A stretch of DNA of 64,000 nucleotides from Pseudodesulfovibrio hydrargyri (GCF_001874525.1 NZ_LKAQ01000004.1:186001-250000), one strand, 5' to 3'; shown: positions 43,931-54,825, counted from the first letter of the stretch. Translations and numbers: made by a program. The notes: generated by a model from the sequence alone, not told the origin.

Positions 43931-44416
43931 ATGGAAGAAGCCAAGCGGCCGCTCCACATCACGGAAAAGATCATGCGCGTCATCGCGGCCGCCTGCCTGG
44001 TGGGCATGGCGGCCATGACCGGCGCGGACGTGTTCCTGCGCGGGGCGTTCAACACCCCCATCTTCGGCTGCGAGGAGATCGTGGCCATCCTCGGCGTGGT
44101 CGCCGTGGGCTTCGCCCTGCCATACGCCCACTACCAGAAGAGCCACATCGGCGTGGAAATCCTGGTCCGCCGCCTGCCCAAGCGGGTCCGCGACGGGGTG
44201 GGCCTGGCCACCAACCTGGCCACCCTGGCCCTGGTCTCGATCATCACCTGGCGCATGTTCCTCTACGCCGGAACCCTGGCCGAATCCGGCGAGGTCTCCA
44301 TGAACCTGGAGCTGCCCGAGTACTACGTGGTCTACGTCCTGTCCTTCGGCTTCTTCGTCTACGCCCTCTGCCTGCTGGCGGACGTGGTCAAATTCTTCAC
44401 AAAGCGGGGGGCCTAG
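43931..44416 (+). CDS. dctQ: TRAP transporter small permease DctQ-like
   Basis: The 161-residue protein has four predicted spans, with the family's VRVIAAACLVGMAAMTGADV-like first span, ADVFLRGAFNTPIFGCEEI and ELPEYYVVYVLSFGFFVYAL. The small subunit helps assemble the large permease. ATG 43931 was chosen as the start; the frame upstream has no family likeness. The stop lies 2 bp before dctM, so the two permease genes are coupled. Confidence 0.88.
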   Translation: MEEAKRPLHITEKIMRVIAAACLVGMAAMTGADVFLRGAFNTPIFGCEEIVAILGVVAVGFALPYAHYQKSHIGVEILVRRLPKRVRDGVGLATNLATLALVSIITWRMFLYAGTLAESGEVSMNLELPEYYVVYVLSFGFFVYALCLLADVVKFFTKRGA

Positions 44417-44418
44417 CC

Positions 44419-45732
44419 ATGGATCCGACCACCGCCGGAATCATCGGCATCTGCATCATGGTCTTCCTGTTCATGACCAGGATGCCCGTGGCCTTCGTCA
44501 TGATGCTCGTGGGATTCGTCGGCTTCTCGCTGCTGACCTCCTGGCGGGGCGGGCTCAACCTGATGAGCCGCAACATCTACGACGCCTTCGCCTCCTACGA
44601 ACTGTCGACCATCCCGCTGTTCATCCTCATGGGCCAGATCGCCTTCAACTGCGGCATCTCCCGGCGGCTCTACCAGACCGCCTACCGCTTCCTGGGCAAC
44701 ACGCGGGGCGGGCTGGCCATGGCCACGGTCTCGGCCTGCACCGCCTTCGGCGCGGTCTGCGGATCCAGCCCGGCCACGGCCGCGACCATGTCCACGGTGG
44801 GCATCCCGGAGATGAAGCGCTACGGCTACGCCAACTCCCTGGCCGCCGCCTCGGTGGCCTCGGGCGGAGGGCTGGGCATGATCATGCCGCCCTCGGTAGT
44901 CCTGATCATCTACGGCGTGCTCACCGAGCAGTCCATCGGCGCGCTCTTCGTATCCGGCATCCTCCCGGCCGTCCTGCTGACCTGCCTGTTCATCGCCGGC
45001 ATCCACATCCAGTGCAGGATCAACCCGGCGCTGGGCCCCAAGGGCGACACCTTCACCTGGACGGAGAAGCTCAAATCCCTGGCCAACCTCGTCGACACCC
45101 TGCTCATCTTCGCCCTGGTCATCGGCGGCCTGTTCCGGGGGTGGTTCACCCCCACCGAGGCGGCCTCCATCGGAGTCATCGGCGTGATCGCCCTGGCCCT
45201 GGTCAAGCGCCAACTCACCTGGCAGGCCTTCGTCAACTCGCTGTACGAGACCCTGCGCACCTCCTGCATGGTATTGGTGCTCATCGCGGGCGCGGTGGTC
45301 TTCGGCAAGTTCCTGGCCGTGACCCGCATCCCCTTCGACATCGCCAACTGGGTGTCCGCCTTCGACATGCCGCCCTTCGCCATCATGGGCACGATCATCC
45401 TGATCTACTTCATCGGCGGCTGCTTCATGGACTCGCTGGCGTTGATCATGCTGACCATCCCGGTCTTCTACCCGGTGGTCACGGGCATGGGCTTCGACCC
45501 CATCTGGTTCGGCATCATCATCGTCCTGGTCACCGAGATGGGGGTCATCACCCCGCCGGTGGGCATCAATGTCTATGTGGTCTACGGCATGTGCCGCAAA
45601 ATCGCCCCGGACGTGACCCTGGAGGACGTGTTCAAGGGCATCCTGCCGTTCATGCTCGCCATCGTCATCGGCATCGCCCTGCTCTTCCTCTTCCCGCAGA
45701 TCATCCTGTTCCTGCCCGGGCTGATGTACTGA
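44419..45732 (+). CDS. dctM: TRAP transporter large permease DctM-like
   Basis: The 437-residue protein has about twelve hydrophobic spans and the hallmarks PVAFVMMLVGFVGFSLL, AVCGSSPATAATMSTVGIPE, MKRYGYANSLAAASVASGG then GLGMIMPPSVVLIIYGVLTE, and TPTEAASIGVIGV. It moves solute inward using a sodium gradient and DctP delivery. A bidirectional terminator follows. Confidence 0.92.
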   Translation: MDPTTAGIIGICIMVFLFMTRMPVAFVMMLVGFVGFSLLTSWRGGLNLMSRNIYDAFASYELSTIPLFILMGQIAFNCGISRRLYQTAYRFLGNTRGGLAMATVSACTAFGAVCGSSPATAATMSTVGIPEMKRYGYANSLAAASVASGGGLGMIMPPSVVLIIYGVLTEQSIGALFVSGILPAVLLTCLFIAGIHIQCRINPALGPKGDTFTWTEKLKSLANLVDTLLIFALVIGGLFRGWFTPTEAASIGVIGVIALALVKRQLTWQAFVNSLYETLRTSCMVLVLIAGAVVFGKFLAVTRIPFDIANWVSAFDMPPFAIMGTIILIYFIGGCFMDSLALIMLTIPVFYPVVTGMGFDPIWFGIIIVLVTEMGVITPPVGINVYVVYGMCRKIAPDVTLEDVFKGILPFMLAIVIGIALLFLFPQIILFLPGLMY

Positions 45733-45750
45733 CGGGCCCGGACCAACACG

Positions 45751-45787
45751 CGAAAAAAGCCCCGGATATGGCCCGGGGCTTTTTTCG
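45751..45787. terminator. Bidirectional terminator between dctM and the chemoreceptor gene
   Basis: An A-tract, GCCCCGG arm, ATATGGC loop, CCGGGGC arm and T-tract (six each) form a symmetric terminator that serves both converging genes. Confidence 0.9.
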
Positions 45788-45803
45788 CGCGGCAGGGTTC
45801 GGG

Positions 45804-47843
45804 TCAGTAGCGTTCAAGCTCGTCGTCCCCGCCGCCGCTCTCGGGCAGCGCCGCGGGCCTGGTGCACATAATCGCGTCCCCGCCCTGCCCGCAGTTGAAG
45901 TAGGCCATCATCCGCTGCAGGTTCTCGCCCTGTCCGGCCAGCGCCCCCGAGGTGGCGGCCAGTTCCTCGGCGGCCGAGGCGTTGCCCTGGGTGGCGCCCG
46001 ACACCTGGTTCACGGCCGTGCCGATCTGCTTGATGACCAGGTCCTGTTCCTCGCAGGCGGAACTGATCTCGGACATCAACTCCGAAGTCTTCTCGATCTC
46101 CGGCACCAGTTCCTCGAGCATGTGCACGGCCTCGTCCGAGGACGTCACCGTGGACTCGGAGAGATGGCTGATCTCGCCCGCGGCCCGGCCGCTGCGCTCG
46201 GCCAGCTTGCGGACCTCGGCCGCGACCACGGCGAACCCCTTGCCGTGTTCCCCGGCCCGGGCCGCCTCGATGGCCGCGTTGAGCGCCAGCAGGTTGGTCT
46301 GGCGGGCGATCTCCTCGATGATCGAAATCCGCTCGGCGATTTCCTTCATGGCCCCCACGGCCTGGGCAACGGTCTCACCACTCCGGGAAGCCTTGCCGGC
46401 CACCTTGGACGCGATCTCGGCGGTCTCCCGGCTGTGACCCGCGTTGCGGGCGATGGAACCGGTTATCTCGGAGATGGACGCGGACAGTTCCTCCACGCCG
46501 GCCGCCTGCTCGGTGGCCCCCTGGGACAGGCTCTCGGCCGTGGCCGAGAGCTCCTCGCTGCCCGAGGCCACGTTCTGCACGGCCCCGTTGACCCCGAAGA
46601 CCACGCCGCGCACCCGGACGATCATCTCTCCCATGGACTCGAGCATGCGTCCGATCTCGTCCCTGCCCGGCACCCGCACGTCCCGGCTCAGGTCGCCTCC
46701 GGCCATGGCCGTGGCCACCTCGAGGGCCTGTTTCACCGGCCGGGTGATCATCCGCGCCATCAGCCAGCCCACGAGCAGGGCCAGGAACATGGACAGGCCG
46801 ACGCCGAGAATGACGACCATCTCCGAATGGAGCGAGTCGGCCTTCATGTCCGTGTCGGCGTCGTGCCCGATGGTCACCAACATGGCCATCAGCGCATTGC
46901 CGACCTCATCGACCCGGGTGTCCGCGAGATCGATCTCGCGCCCGAGCTTCCCGTACTCGGACTGGGCCGCCATCACCCGGCCGACCGCGCCGCGAAAGAC
47001 CTCCTCGTGAATCCGGCTCAGTTTCCCGATCCGCTCGACCTGCTCCGGCTCGTTCATGCCGGCCACGATCTGGCCGTTCACGCTGCCGCCCTTGAGCAGG
47101 ATTCCGACCAGCCGGTCGAAGTCCTGGATGGTTGCCTCGTACTCCTTGGCCAGGGCCGCTTCCCGTTCCGCCGACCCGGGCTGGATGTACTCCTCGACGA
47201 CGATGCGGGACGCGCTGATGTTGTTCCTTATCTCAAAGCCCATTTCGGCCCAGGAAATCTCCCGCGACAGGACGTCGAAGGCGTCGGCCCCGGCGTTGAG
47301 CCGCCTGTCGATGAGCAGGTCCACGGATTTTTCAAACTCCTCCAGGGCCGAGGCCACGGACTCGTGGGCCCCGACCATGGCCTCCATGGCCGCCGCGCGC
47401 CGCTGAAGGACGCCGAAGACGGCCTGCCTGAGCTCGAAGACATGACGGATGGCGGGCAGGAACTCGTCCTTGTGCCGGGTCCGGACCCGCGCGGTCAGGT
47501 CACGGATGGCGGGGTTTCTCGCGGCCCTGATCTCGGCCCTCTGATCGGATACGCCCTGCTGGACGCCTGCGGCATAGAAGTCGAAATCGGCGGCGACCTG
47601 ATCGTGCTCGGCCCAGTTTTCTTCCAGGACCTTCGTGTCGGACGCGTCCAGAAACTCCATGACCATCTGCATGTCCGAACGCACGGCGTACTTCATCTCA
47701 AGGGCGGCATCCACGATGTGGCCCGATGCGACCATATCGTCCTGGGCCACCTTGACGTAGGCCCCGGTGGCCAGAAAAATCACTACGATGATGGAGAATC
47801 CGCCAATTATTTTCGTCCCGATGGGAATATCAGCCAATCTCAT
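45804..47843 (-). CDS. Methyl-accepting chemotaxis protein
   Basis: A 679-residue receptor with a first span ([19 protein letters not shown]), a long helical sensory region (about 30-330), a second span ([20 protein letters not shown]), HAMP (about 355-410) and an MCP signalling domain whose hairpin tip reads [19 protein letters not shown] and [15 protein letters not shown]. The extracellular part is longer than in standard receptors and shows no Cache signature, only helices. No CheR-binding pentapeptide ends the protein; the tail is acidic. CTCGGAGGG lies before ATG 47843. Ligand unknown; it is convergent with the TRAP operon. Confidence 0.92.
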   Translation of the reverse strand: MRLADIPIGTKIIGGFSIIVVIFLATGAYVKVAQDDMVASGHIVDAALEMKYAVRSDMQMVMEFLDASDTKVLEENWAEHDQVAADFDFYAAGVQQGVSDQRAEIRAARNPAIRDLTARVRTRHKDEFLPAIRHVFELRQAVFGVLQRRAAAMEAMVGAHESVASALEEFEKSVDLLIDRRLNAGADAFDVLSREISWAEMGFEIRNNISASRIVVEEYIQPGSAEREAALAKEYEATIQDFDRLVGILLKGGSVNGQIVAGMNEPEQVERIGKLSRIHEEVFRGAVGRVMAAQSEYGKLGREIDLADTRVDEVGNALMAMLVTIGHDADTDMKADSLHSEMVVILGVGLSMFLALLVGWLMARMITRPVKQALEVATAMAGGDLSRDVRVPGRDEIGRMLESMGEMIVRVRGVVFGVNGAVQNVASGSEELSATAESLSQGATEQAAGVEELSASISEITGSIARNAGHSRETAEIASKVAGKASRSGETVAQAVGAMKEIAERISIIEEIARQTNLLALNAAIEAARAGEHGKGFAVVAAEVRKLAERSGRAAGEISHLSESTVTSSDEAVHMLEELVPEIEKTSELMSEISSACEEQDLVIKQIGTAVNQVSGATQGNASAAEELAATSGALAGQGENLQRMMAYFNCGQGGDAIMCTRPAALPESGGGDDELERY

Positions 47844-47963
47844 TAGACCCTCCGAGCGGATTAGATCGGTCCACAGGAAGGAAGAGTCCTCCCATCTATA
47901 AAGGATAGGAGAATGCGGCGGCCGTTTGTATTATAAAGTCGGCGGAAGCGGTCGGTCCGGCGG

Positions 47964-50378
47964 TCAGCGCGCGCGGATGCGCGCCGCGTTGAGCCGCCCG
48001 TCCATGTACTGGGCCAGGGCTGCCACGGCCTGGTCCGATGTGCGGAAGGTGCACAGCCCGGCCTCCTTGAGACGGTCCACCAGGGGGTCGTACTGGCGGC
48101 CGCCGTCGACCACGCCGATGACCGGGGTGTCGAGCAGGGGCAGCAGGTCGGCCAGAAGCGCGGCGATGGACCGCTCGTTGTCCATGGTCAGGGGCGCGTC
48201 CGGGTCGGCCAGGGTGCGCATGACCGGGGACAGGGGGTCGAGGCCGACCACCACCGCGTCCACGCCCGGGTCCGTGGCCAGGATGCGCACGGCCTCGGCA
48301 TGGACGTGGTCGTCGGCCGCCGGGGTGATGTCCAGGGGGTTGGTCACCGTGACCAGCCCGGCCAGCCGATTGGCCCCCACCAGGGCCTTGAGCGACCGGC
48401 GGGTCCTGTCCGCCAGCGGGGCCAGGGCCATGGAGTAGTCGTCGGTCTGGATGGAGTCGGCCATGCCCACGGCCTCGAAGCCCGCGCCGGACACGGCGGC
48501 CAGCCGGTTGCCGCCGATGGTCTTGCCGTTGAGGCGCTCGGCCAGCATGAACAGGTTCTCGAACTGGGTGAAGGAATGGGCCACGATGGCCCCGGCCTGG
48601 CGCACGCAGGCCTCGCAGACAGCGTAGTCCCCGGCCAGGGAGGCGGTGTGGCCGCTGGTGGCGGACTTGCCCTCCGGGGTCCTCCCCGCCTTGTAGAAGA
48701 CCACGTCCTTGCCAGCGCGCACGGCCCTTTGCACGGCCCGGCAGAAATTGAGCCCGTCCATGTCGTTGAACCCTTCGGCGTACACGGCGATGACGTCCAC
48801 GTCGTCGGCCTCGGCAAAGTGCGAGACCATGTCGCCCAGCGTCAGGTCGGTCTGGTTGCCCATGGAGACCATGTAGGCCGGGTTCAGGATGGGACACTGG
48901 GAGAGCCGGGTGAGCATGAACGCGCCCGACTGGGAGATGAAGGCCGCCCGGTGATGGCCGCCCGGGGCCAGGGGGGGCAGCTTCTCCTCCGGGATGAACC
49001 AGGTGTCGTAGTTGCCGGGCCGGGAGACCACGCCCATGCAGTTGCCGCCCAGGAAGACCGGGCCCGCGCCGCGCGCGTGCGCCTCATCGATGCGGGCGAT
49101 GACCCCGGCCGCGCGCTCGCGGCTCTCCTCGGTCTCGCCCATGCCGCCCGGGATGAGCATGACCGACTCGGCGCAGTCCAGGGCCACCAGCTCGTCCACC
49201 AGGGCCGGGACCTGCTCCGCTCCCACGGCGACCACGAACAGGTCGAGCCGCCGGTCCAGGGATTTCAGGTCCGGCACGCAGGCCACCCCGTCGATCTCGG
49301 TCTCGCCCGGCTTGAGCAGGCGCACGTCCTCGGCCGGGAAGCCCGCCTCGAGCACGTTCTTGAGGATGATCCGCCCGAAATTCATGCGCGAGGCCGAGAC
49401 CCCGACGATGCCGATGGACGAGGGCCGGATCAGCTTGGCGATGCGCTCCACGGGCCGGGCCGCGCGAACCGTGGTCGGGCTCGAGAAGCGGCACAGCCCG
49501 TCCAGAGGGACCATCAGGTAGTCGGCGTAGGCGAACGGGTTGATCTCCAGCTCCTCGATGTGGAAGGGCGCGTCCGGGTTGTCCGGGGAGTAGTGGTTGG
49601 CCATGTCGATGAACGAGGAAAAACACTCGATGAGCTGCTCGTCGGTGACGATGCGCCTCTGCCCCCGGGTCAGCCCCGCCAGCTTGCGGTAGGAGATGGT
49701 CTTGCGGAAGAGCTCGAAGAAGCGCGCCCCGTCGGTCAGGGCCGTGGAGGCGATGGTCAGAGCCTGTCCCTTGCGGAAGCGTTGGGCGTACAGCTCGGTG
49801 TCCGTGCCGCCCAGCCCGGCGGTGACGACCATGCCGAACTCGCGGGTCTTGCGGATGCCGACCAAAAGCTCGTTGCCGAACGCCATGGAGTCCGGCTCCA
49901 TGAACTGGACCATGAGCACCCCGCGCAGATCGCGGGACACGGCCGAGGCCAGGGGCTCGCCCCTCAATCCGCGATACGGGCCGGGCGCGGAGCCGGGATC
50001 GCGCTCCAGGGCGGCCCCGTAGTTCTCCGGGACCTCGTAGAGCATGCGCCGCACGGCGGAGCGGATGGCGTCCGGGCGATTCTCGACCACGCGCACCCCG
50101 CCCGCCTCGGTCTTGTGCACGATGGACGGCGAGACAATCTTGAGGACCACCCTGTCGCCGGGCAGGACCGAAAGCTGCTCGTCCGTGAACCGGCCCGAGC
50201 GCGGCAGGAGCACGCACCGGGGCGGGGTCTCCGCGCCCGAGGCCTTGAGCAGGTCGTAGACCTCGTATTCGAACAGGGATTCGCGCCCCTGGTCGCGGGC
50301 CTGGCCGAACAGGGCGTCGATGGCCTGAAAATTGATCTCCACCTGGGCCGAACCAAAGGCGTACTGGGCATCCGCCAT
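47964..50378 (-). CDS. NDP-forming acyl-CoA synthetase (acetate-CoA ligase family)
   Basis: The 804-residue protein joins an N-terminal ATP-grasp part (about 30-300; VVLKIVSPSIVHKTEAGGV, then IEELEINPFA) to a CoA-binding and succinyl-CoA-synthetase-like part (about 320-800). The phosphorylated histidine site is SGHTASLAGDYAV. The beta-then-alpha order is a circular variant of the family. These enzymes interconvert acyl-CoA plus ADP and phosphate with acid plus ATP, or attach CoA to acids. A role in acetate or branched-acid metabolism is plausible in a fermenting sulfate reducer; the substrate is not known. ATG 50378 has GGAGAG upstream. The next gene upstream is a binding protein 45 bp away. 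Confidence 0.88.
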   Translation of the reverse strand: MADAQYAFGSAQVEINFQAIDALFGQARDQGRESLFEYEVYDLLKASGAETPPRCVLLPRSGRFTDEQLSVLPGDRVVLKIVSPSIVHKTEAGGVRVVENRPDAIRSAVRRMLYEVPENYGAALERDPGSAPGPYRGLRGEPLASAVSRDLRGVLMVQFMEPDSMAFGNELLVGIRKTREFGMVVTAGLGGTDTELYAQRFRKGQALTIASTALTDGARFFELFRKTISYRKLAGLTRGQRRIVTDEQLIECFSSFIDMANHYSPDNPDAPFHIEELEINPFAYADYLMVPLDGLCRFSSPTTVRAARPVERIAKLIRPSSIGIVGVSASRMNFGRIILKNVLEAGFPAEDVRLLKPGETEIDGVACVPDLKSLDRRLDLFVVAVGAEQVPALVDELVALDCAESVMLIPGGMGETEESRERAAGVIARIDEAHARGAGPVFLGGNCMGVVSRPGNYDTWFIPEEKLPPLAPGGHHRAAFISQSGAFMLTRLSQCPILNPAYMVSMGNQTDLTLGDMVSHFAEADDVDVIAVYAEGFNDMDGLNFCRAVQRAVRAGKDVVFYKAGRTPEGKSATSGHTASLAGDYAVCEACVRQAGAIVAHSFTQFENLFMLAERLNGKTIGGNRLAAVSGAGFEAVGMADSIQTDDYSMALAPLADRTRRSLKALVGANRLAGLVTVTNPLDITPAADDHVHAEAVRILATDPGVDAVVVGLDPLSPVMRTLADPDAPLTMDNERSIAALLADLLPLLDTPVIGVVDGGRQYDPLVDRLKEAGLCTFRTSDQAVAALAQYMDGRLNAARIRAR

Positions 50379-50423
50379 GGCGCTCTCCGTATACTCATCG
50401 GGCGCAACGCGCCCGGCTGCTGG

Positions 50424-51212
50424 TTATTTGACGTACTCCGCCCGGTCGTAGGCCCGGACGATCCGGTCGAAGCTGCCGCTCTCCCGGATGGCCGCCATGC
50501 CCCTGTCGAAATCGTCGCACAGGGACTTGCGGACAAAGACCACCTGGCGGTCCTGGGCCGGGAAGATCGCATGGAAGGTCACGGCCTGGTCCAGGTCCAC
50601 GGCCCGGCCCGCCGGGGAGCCCTTGAGCCGGTTGCGCCAGTAGAGGAAGACGCGCCGCTCGGAAAGGACCACGTCCACCCGCCCGGAAAAGAGCATGCGC
50701 ACTTGCAGGGACTGGTCGGACAGCTCGCTGTACAGGTCGTTGCCCCGGGCCATGGCCGCGAACTCGGGGCCGAGATAGCTGGCCGCGTCCTGGAACCCGA
50801 GGACCACGTATCCCGACAGGTCCGCGATGGAGCGGATGCGCAGATCTCGGTCGGCCAGGGTCACGGCGTAGTTCCGGAAGGTCAGGGTCGGCCCGGAATA
50901 AAAGACCGGACGCCCGGTGCGCTCGGCCATGTCGTAGCCCGCGCTGGTGGCCAGGCAGTCCACGTCCCCCTCGGCCAGGGCCAGGGGCAGCCGCAGGTTG
51001 GGCAGATAGACGAAACGGGCCTCCATCCCGGCCGCGCGGAAGGCGGCCCGCAGGAGGTCCACCTCGAGCCCGGCGTCCTGCTCCCTGAGGGCGTAGGGCG
51101 CGATGGCGAAGCCCACGCCGACCCGTATCTCGCGAGCCCGGGCCGCGGTCGAGAGCAGCAGGACCGCGGCCAGCGCGGCCGCGGCGAACAGGGGGCGCAG
51201 TCTCCACATCAT
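50424..51212 (-). CDS. Amino-acid-type (SBP family 3) periplasmic binding protein
   Basis: The 262-residue product has a signal peptide (LFAAAALAAVLLLSTAARA) and the family-3 fold: EIRVGVGFAIAPYALREQDA, then GLEVDLLRAAFRAAGM, LALAEGDVDCLATS, SIADLSGYVVLGFQD and GRVDVVLSERRV. There is no ABC permease or kinase domain nearby, so it could serve a signalling function or an unlinked transporter. ATG 51212 and ATG 51209 are both possible. It is on the same strand as the CoA ligase. Confidence 0.85.
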   Translation of the reverse strand: MMWRLRPLFAAAALAAVLLLSTAARAREIRVGVGFAIAPYALREQDAGLEVDLLRAAFRAAGMEARFVYLPNLRLPLALAEGDVDCLATSAGYDMAERTGRPVFYSGPTLTFRNYAVTLADRDLRIRSIADLSGYVVLGFQDAASYLGPEFAAMARGNDLYSELSDQSLQVRMLFSGRVDVVLSERRVFLYWRNRLKGSPAGRAVDLDQAVTFHAIFPAQDRQVVFVRKSLCDDFDRGMAAIRESGSFDRIVRAYDRAEYVK

Positions 51213-51262
51213 GCCGGGACCCTACATTGACTCCACTGTCGAGTCCAGCCGGGAACCGCCGC

Positions 51263-52081
51263 TCACAGCCAGTCGACGGTCGGGGCCGGACGCGGAGGAA
51301 CGGCCGCGTAACGCCGGGCCGGGCGGCCGAGCAAGAGCGCCCCGTGGACCGCTTCGCCGTCGGCCACGCCGAGGAGTTCCCGCACTCCGGCGGCGTGCGC
51401 GGCGGCGGCCATCAGGTAGCCGCACCAGCACGCGCCGAGCCCGGCGGCCGCCAGGGCCAGCTCCAGGTAGGCGGTGGCGATGACCCCGTCCGCCTGCGGG
51501 GTGATGCCCTGCTCGGGGCCCACGGCCACGGCCAGGGCCGGGGCGTCGCGGCAGATGATGTCCGTGCCGTTGTCCCAGACGCGGACGATGCCGGGCAGGT
51601 GCAGGGCGCGGGCCAGATCCGACTCGGCCTCGGACTCTGCGCGCATCCATCGGGCCACGGCCCCGGCCACGTCGGCCACCCTGGCGCGTCCCTCGGCCAC
51701 GACCCAGCGGGTGGGCCGGGCGTTATGGCCCGACGGGCCGTATTCGGTCACGGCCAGGACCCGGCCGAGCAGGTCACGGTCCACGGACTCGTCGCGGAAG
51801 GCGCGCACGGACCGGCGCGCCTTGAGAAACTGCTCGCCCTGATCGAGGGATATGTTCAGCGAACGGTCCACCGGGACGCTTCCCGCGTCGAAGCGCGTGA
51901 GCCGGATGGCGTCCGCCGGGCAGACAGCCATGCAATGGCCGCAGTCCAGGCAGTAGTCCTGCTTCTTTTCGTGGGGTTCTGGCAGCCCGCCCTCCTCGAA
52001 GACGATGCACCCGACCGGACAGTCGGCGGCGCACAATCCGTCCCGCTTGCAGCGGGTCTCGTCGATGGTGAACAACGGCAT
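51263..52081 (-). CDS. Ferredoxin-nitroreductase fusion
   Basis: The 272-residue protein has two [4Fe-4S] motifs at the N-terminus ([15 protein letters not shown], 11-25; [12 protein letters not shown], about 44-55) and an FMN nitroreductase-like domain after about residue 85 ([52 protein letters not shown]). This architecture is common in anaerobes and reduces unknown quinone- or nitro-like substrates using ferredoxin electrons. No signal peptide. It is divergent from glnS. Confidence 0.88.
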   Translation of the reverse strand: MPLFTIDETRCKRDGLCAADCPVGCIVFEEGGLPEPHEKKQDYCLDCGHCMAVCPADAIRLTRFDAGSVPVDRSLNISLDQGEQFLKARRSVRAFRDESVDRDLLGRVLAVTEYGPSGHNARPTRWVVAEGRARVADVAGAVARWMRAESEAESDLARALHLPGIVRVWDNGTDIICRDAPALAVAVGPEQGITPQADGVIATAYLELALAAAGLGACWCGYLMAAAAHAAGVRELLGVADGEAVHGALLLGRPARRYAAVPPRPAPTVDWL

Positions 52082-52259
52082 ATTCTCTCCTTTTCAAAAT
52101 GGTCCGCGCAGTGTGTCCTGTTGCGCCCGTCCCGGCAAGCATTGCGTTGACCGGCAAGCGGTTTTACCGTATTTCCTGTGCCACGGGCAGGATGGGGAGT
52201 CTTGCCCGCTTTGCGACGACTCGACCGGGAAACGGTCCATTCATACAACGAGGTTTTTC

Positions 52260-54032
52260 ATGAGCAGCAGACCCGAGGCCCCGGAAAAGGGCAAGGACTT
52301 CATCCGCCAGATCATCGACAGGGACATGGAAAGCGGCAAATACCACGGCCGCGTGCACACCCGGTTCCCGCCCGAGCCCAACGGATACCTGCACATCGGC
52401 CACGCCAAGTCCATCTGCCTGAACTTCGGGTTGGCCCGCGACTACGAAGGCAAGTGCAACCTGCGCTTCGACGACACCAACCCGGTCAAGGAGGACGTGG
52501 AATACGTGGACTCCATCCGCGAGGACGTCCACTGGCTGGGCTTCGACTGGGACAACAATTTCTACGCCTCGGACTACTTCGAGAAGCTCTATCTCATCGC
52601 CGAGCTGTTCATCAAGATGGGCAAGGCCTACGTGGACCACCAGTCCGCGGACCGAATCCGCGAGAACCGGGGCACCCTCAAGGAACCGGGCACGGATTCC
52701 CCGTTCCGGAACCGGACCGTGGAGGAGAACCTGGCCCTGTTCCGCTCCATGCGCGCGGGCGAACTCGCGGACGGCGAATGCATCCTGCGCGGCAAGATCG
52801 ACATGGGTGCGCCCAACGTCATGCTCCGCGACCCGGCCCTGTACCGCATCAAGCACGCCGACCACCACCGGACCGGCTCCGCCTGGTGCATCTACCCCAT
52901 GTACGACTTCACCCACGGGCTGTCCGACGCCATCGAAGGCATCACCCACTCCATCTGCACCCTGGAGTTCGAGAACAACCGCCCCCTGTACGACTGGTGC
53001 GTGGACACCCTCATGGAGGGGCTCAAGCGCCCCGAGCTGTTCGGCGAGAACGCGCCCGTATATAATGAACTGGCCGCGCTCCCCGGATTCACCGACCGCC
53101 CCCGGCAGTACGAGTTCGCCCGGCTGAACATCACCGGCACCGTGCTCTCCAAGCGCAAGCTCATCCAGCTGGTCAAGGAGGGATTCGTGAACGGCTGGGA
53201 CGACCCGCGCATGCCGACCATCTCCGGGTTCCGGCGGCGCGGCTTCACGCCCGAATCCATCCGCGACTTCTGCGAGCGGATCGGCGTGGCCAAGGCGGAC
53301 TCCATGGTCGAATACGCCCTGCTCGAGGCCTGCCTGCGCGAGGACCTGAACAAGCGCGCCCCGCGCTACATGGGCATCATGGACCCGGTCAAGCTGGTCA
53401 TCGAGAACTATCCGGAGGACAAGGAGGACGTCTTCGAGATCGCCCTGAACCCCGAGGACGAGTCCTACGGCGCGCGCAAGGTGCCGTTTTCCCGCGAAAT
53501 CTGGATCGAGCGCGACGACTTCATGGAGGAGCCGCCCAAGAAATTCTTCCGCCTGGGCCCGGACCGCGAGGTCCGGCTGCGCGGGGCGTACTACGTCAAG
53601 TGCACCGGGTACGACAAGGACGCGGACGGCAAGGTCACCGAGATCCGGGCCACCTATGACCCCGAGTCCAAGGGCGGCTGGCTGGAAGGCGGCCGCAAGG
53701 TCAAGGGCACCCTGCACTGGGTCTCGGCCAGACACGGCCTGGACGCCGAGGTGCGCAACTACGGCCCGCTGTTCACCAGGGACAACCCCAACGCCGTGGA
53801 AGAGGGCAAGACCTTCACCGACTACGTCGATCCCGACTCGCTCACGGCCCTGACCGGCTGCAAGGTGGAACCGGCCATGGCCGACATGGGCGCCGGAACC
53901 AACTTCCAGTTCGAGCGCACCGGCTACTACTGCGCGGACCTGCGCGACCACAAGCCCGGGCGGGCCCTGGTTTTCAACCGGACCGCCACCCTGCGCGACA
54001 CCTGGGCCAAAATCCAGAAAAAGACCGACTAG
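52260..54032 (+). CDS. glnS: Glutaminyl-tRNA synthetase
   Basis: The 590-residue class I synthetase has the HIGH signature ([19 protein letters not shown], near 40) and the KMSKS-like [21 protein letters not shown] and the beta-barrel C-terminal domains follow. It charges tRNA-Gln with glutamine. GAGG lies upstream of ATG 52260. The first residues through about 15 extend slightly beyond the E. coli enzyme. A strong terminator follows. Confidence 0.96.
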   Translation: MSSRPEAPEKGKDFIRQIIDRDMESGKYHGRVHTRFPPEPNGYLHIGHAKSICLNFGLARDYEGKCNLRFDDTNPVKEDVEYVDSIREDVHWLGFDWDNNFYASDYFEKLYLIAELFIKMGKAYVDHQSADRIRENRGTLKEPGTDSPFRNRTVEENLALFRSMRAGELADGECILRGKIDMGAPNVMLRDPALYRIKHADHHRTGSAWCIYPMYDFTHGLSDAIEGITHSICTLEFENNRPLYDWCVDTLMEGLKRPELFGENAPVYNELAALPGFTDRPRQYEFARLNITGTVLSKRKLIQLVKEGFVNGWDDPRMPTISGFRRRGFTPESIRDFCERIGVAKADSMVEYALLEACLREDLNKRAPRYMGIMDPVKLVIENYPEDKEDVFEIALNPEDESYGARKVPFSREIWIERDDFMEEPPKKFFRLGPDREVRLRGAYYVKCTGYDKDADGKVTEIRATYDPESKGGWLEGGRKVKGTLHWVSARHGLDAEVRNYGPLFTRDNPNAVEEGKTFTDYVDPDSLTALTGCKVEPAMADMGAGTNFQFERTGYYCADLRDHKPGRALVFNRTATLRDTWAKIQKKTD

Positions 54033-54054
54033 GCGACAAAGAGAATACCCAATG

Positions 54055-54081
54055 AAAAGGCCGCATTATGCGGCCTTTTTT
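54055..54081 (+). terminator. Intrinsic terminator of glnS
   Basis: Eleven-bp arms AAAAGGCCGCA and TGCGGCCTTTT around TTA, followed by TT, 22 bp after glnS. Confidence 0.9.
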
Positions 54082-54123
54082 GGTGTTGCACTGGACACTT
54101 TCAAAAAAATGCTTATTTCTCGC

Positions 54124-54182
54124 TTGACACTGATTGCTCGATCAATCTATACCTTTTTCAACGACTGATTGCACAATCAATC
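54124..54182 (+). promoter_or_regulatory. Promoter with two operator palindromes before the second TetR gene
   Basis: TTGACA (54124-54129) and CTATAC (54147-54152) are 17 bp apart. Between them sits GATTG-CTCGAT-CAATC (54132-54147), and a second GATTG-CACAAT-CAATC lies at 54167-54182, 35 bp on. Both share 5-bp arms and a 6-bp spacer. A repressor bound at the first would occupy the spacer directly; autoregulation by the downstream TetR protein is the simplest reading. Confidence 0.7.
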
Positions 54183-54201
54183 GATACAAGGAAAACAGCG
54201 C

Positions 54202-54825
54202 ATGACCAAGAAGGAAGCCATACTCATCGCCGCCCAGGAGGCCTTCGGGCAACTGGGGTTCCACGCCGCCACCGTCAAGGACGTGGCCGGGCGCGCCGAC
54301 GTTTCCTTCGGCCTGGTTTCCCATTACTTCGGCAGCAAGCAGGAGCTCTTCCTGGCCGCCGGATTCGACATGGCCGACCGGCTCATCCTCTGCCTGAGCG
54401 AGGCCACGGCCAAGGCCAAGAACGGCATGGAGGCCATCCGCGCCTACATGACCGCATATTTTGACTTTACCGAAGAGCATCGGGTCGGCTTTCCCGTCCT
54501 GCTGCGCTGTTCTCCCTTCAGCCACATGGAGCCCGGTGTGGACGGCGCCAAGGTGATGGAGAAGTTCAGCATCTTCATCGACGAACTGAAACGCTGCGTC
54601 GCCCTGGGCATCGAGGACGGAACCATCCGCTCCCTGCCTCTGGAACAGACCGCGCTGATCATCTACGGCAACATCGTCGGCTCCGTCCGTACCAGCCTCC
54701 TCTCTCCCTACGAGTCGACCGGGCTGTTTGCCGAGACCATCAACCACGTGGAACGCAGCATCACCGTCGACGCGGACCAGGCCGAGACCGGCAGGGAATC
54801 GAACAGGTTGCCGTTGGCTCAGTAA
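54202..54825 (+). CDS. TetR-family regulator, stand-alone
   Basis: This 207-residue protein has an N-terminal DNA-binding domain (EAILIAAQEAFGQLGFHAAT, VKDVAGRADVSFGLVSHYFG) and a helical ligand domain typical of TetR/AcrR. ATG 54202 follows AAGGAAA; a TTG start further upstream lies within the operator and is unlikely. No transporter, enzyme or efflux gene lies next to it that would reveal the ligand; only a 41-residue small frame follows. Confidence 0.87.
   Translation: MTKKEAILIAAQEAFGQLGFHAATVKDVAGRADVSFGLVSHYFGSKQELFLAAGFDMADRLILCLSEATAKAKNGMEAIRAYMTAYFDFTEEHRVGFPVLLRCSPFSHMEPGVDGAKVMEKFSIFIDELKRCVALGIEDGTIRSLPLEQTALIIYGNIVGSVRTSLLSPYESTGLFAETINHVERSITVDADQAETGRESNRLPLAQ

Noticed and set aside
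52082..52259. T-box or other riboswitch upstream of glnS
   Set aside because: The 178-bp spacer is shared with a divergent gene and shows no specifier/antiterminator layout; T-boxes are also not expected in this lineage.
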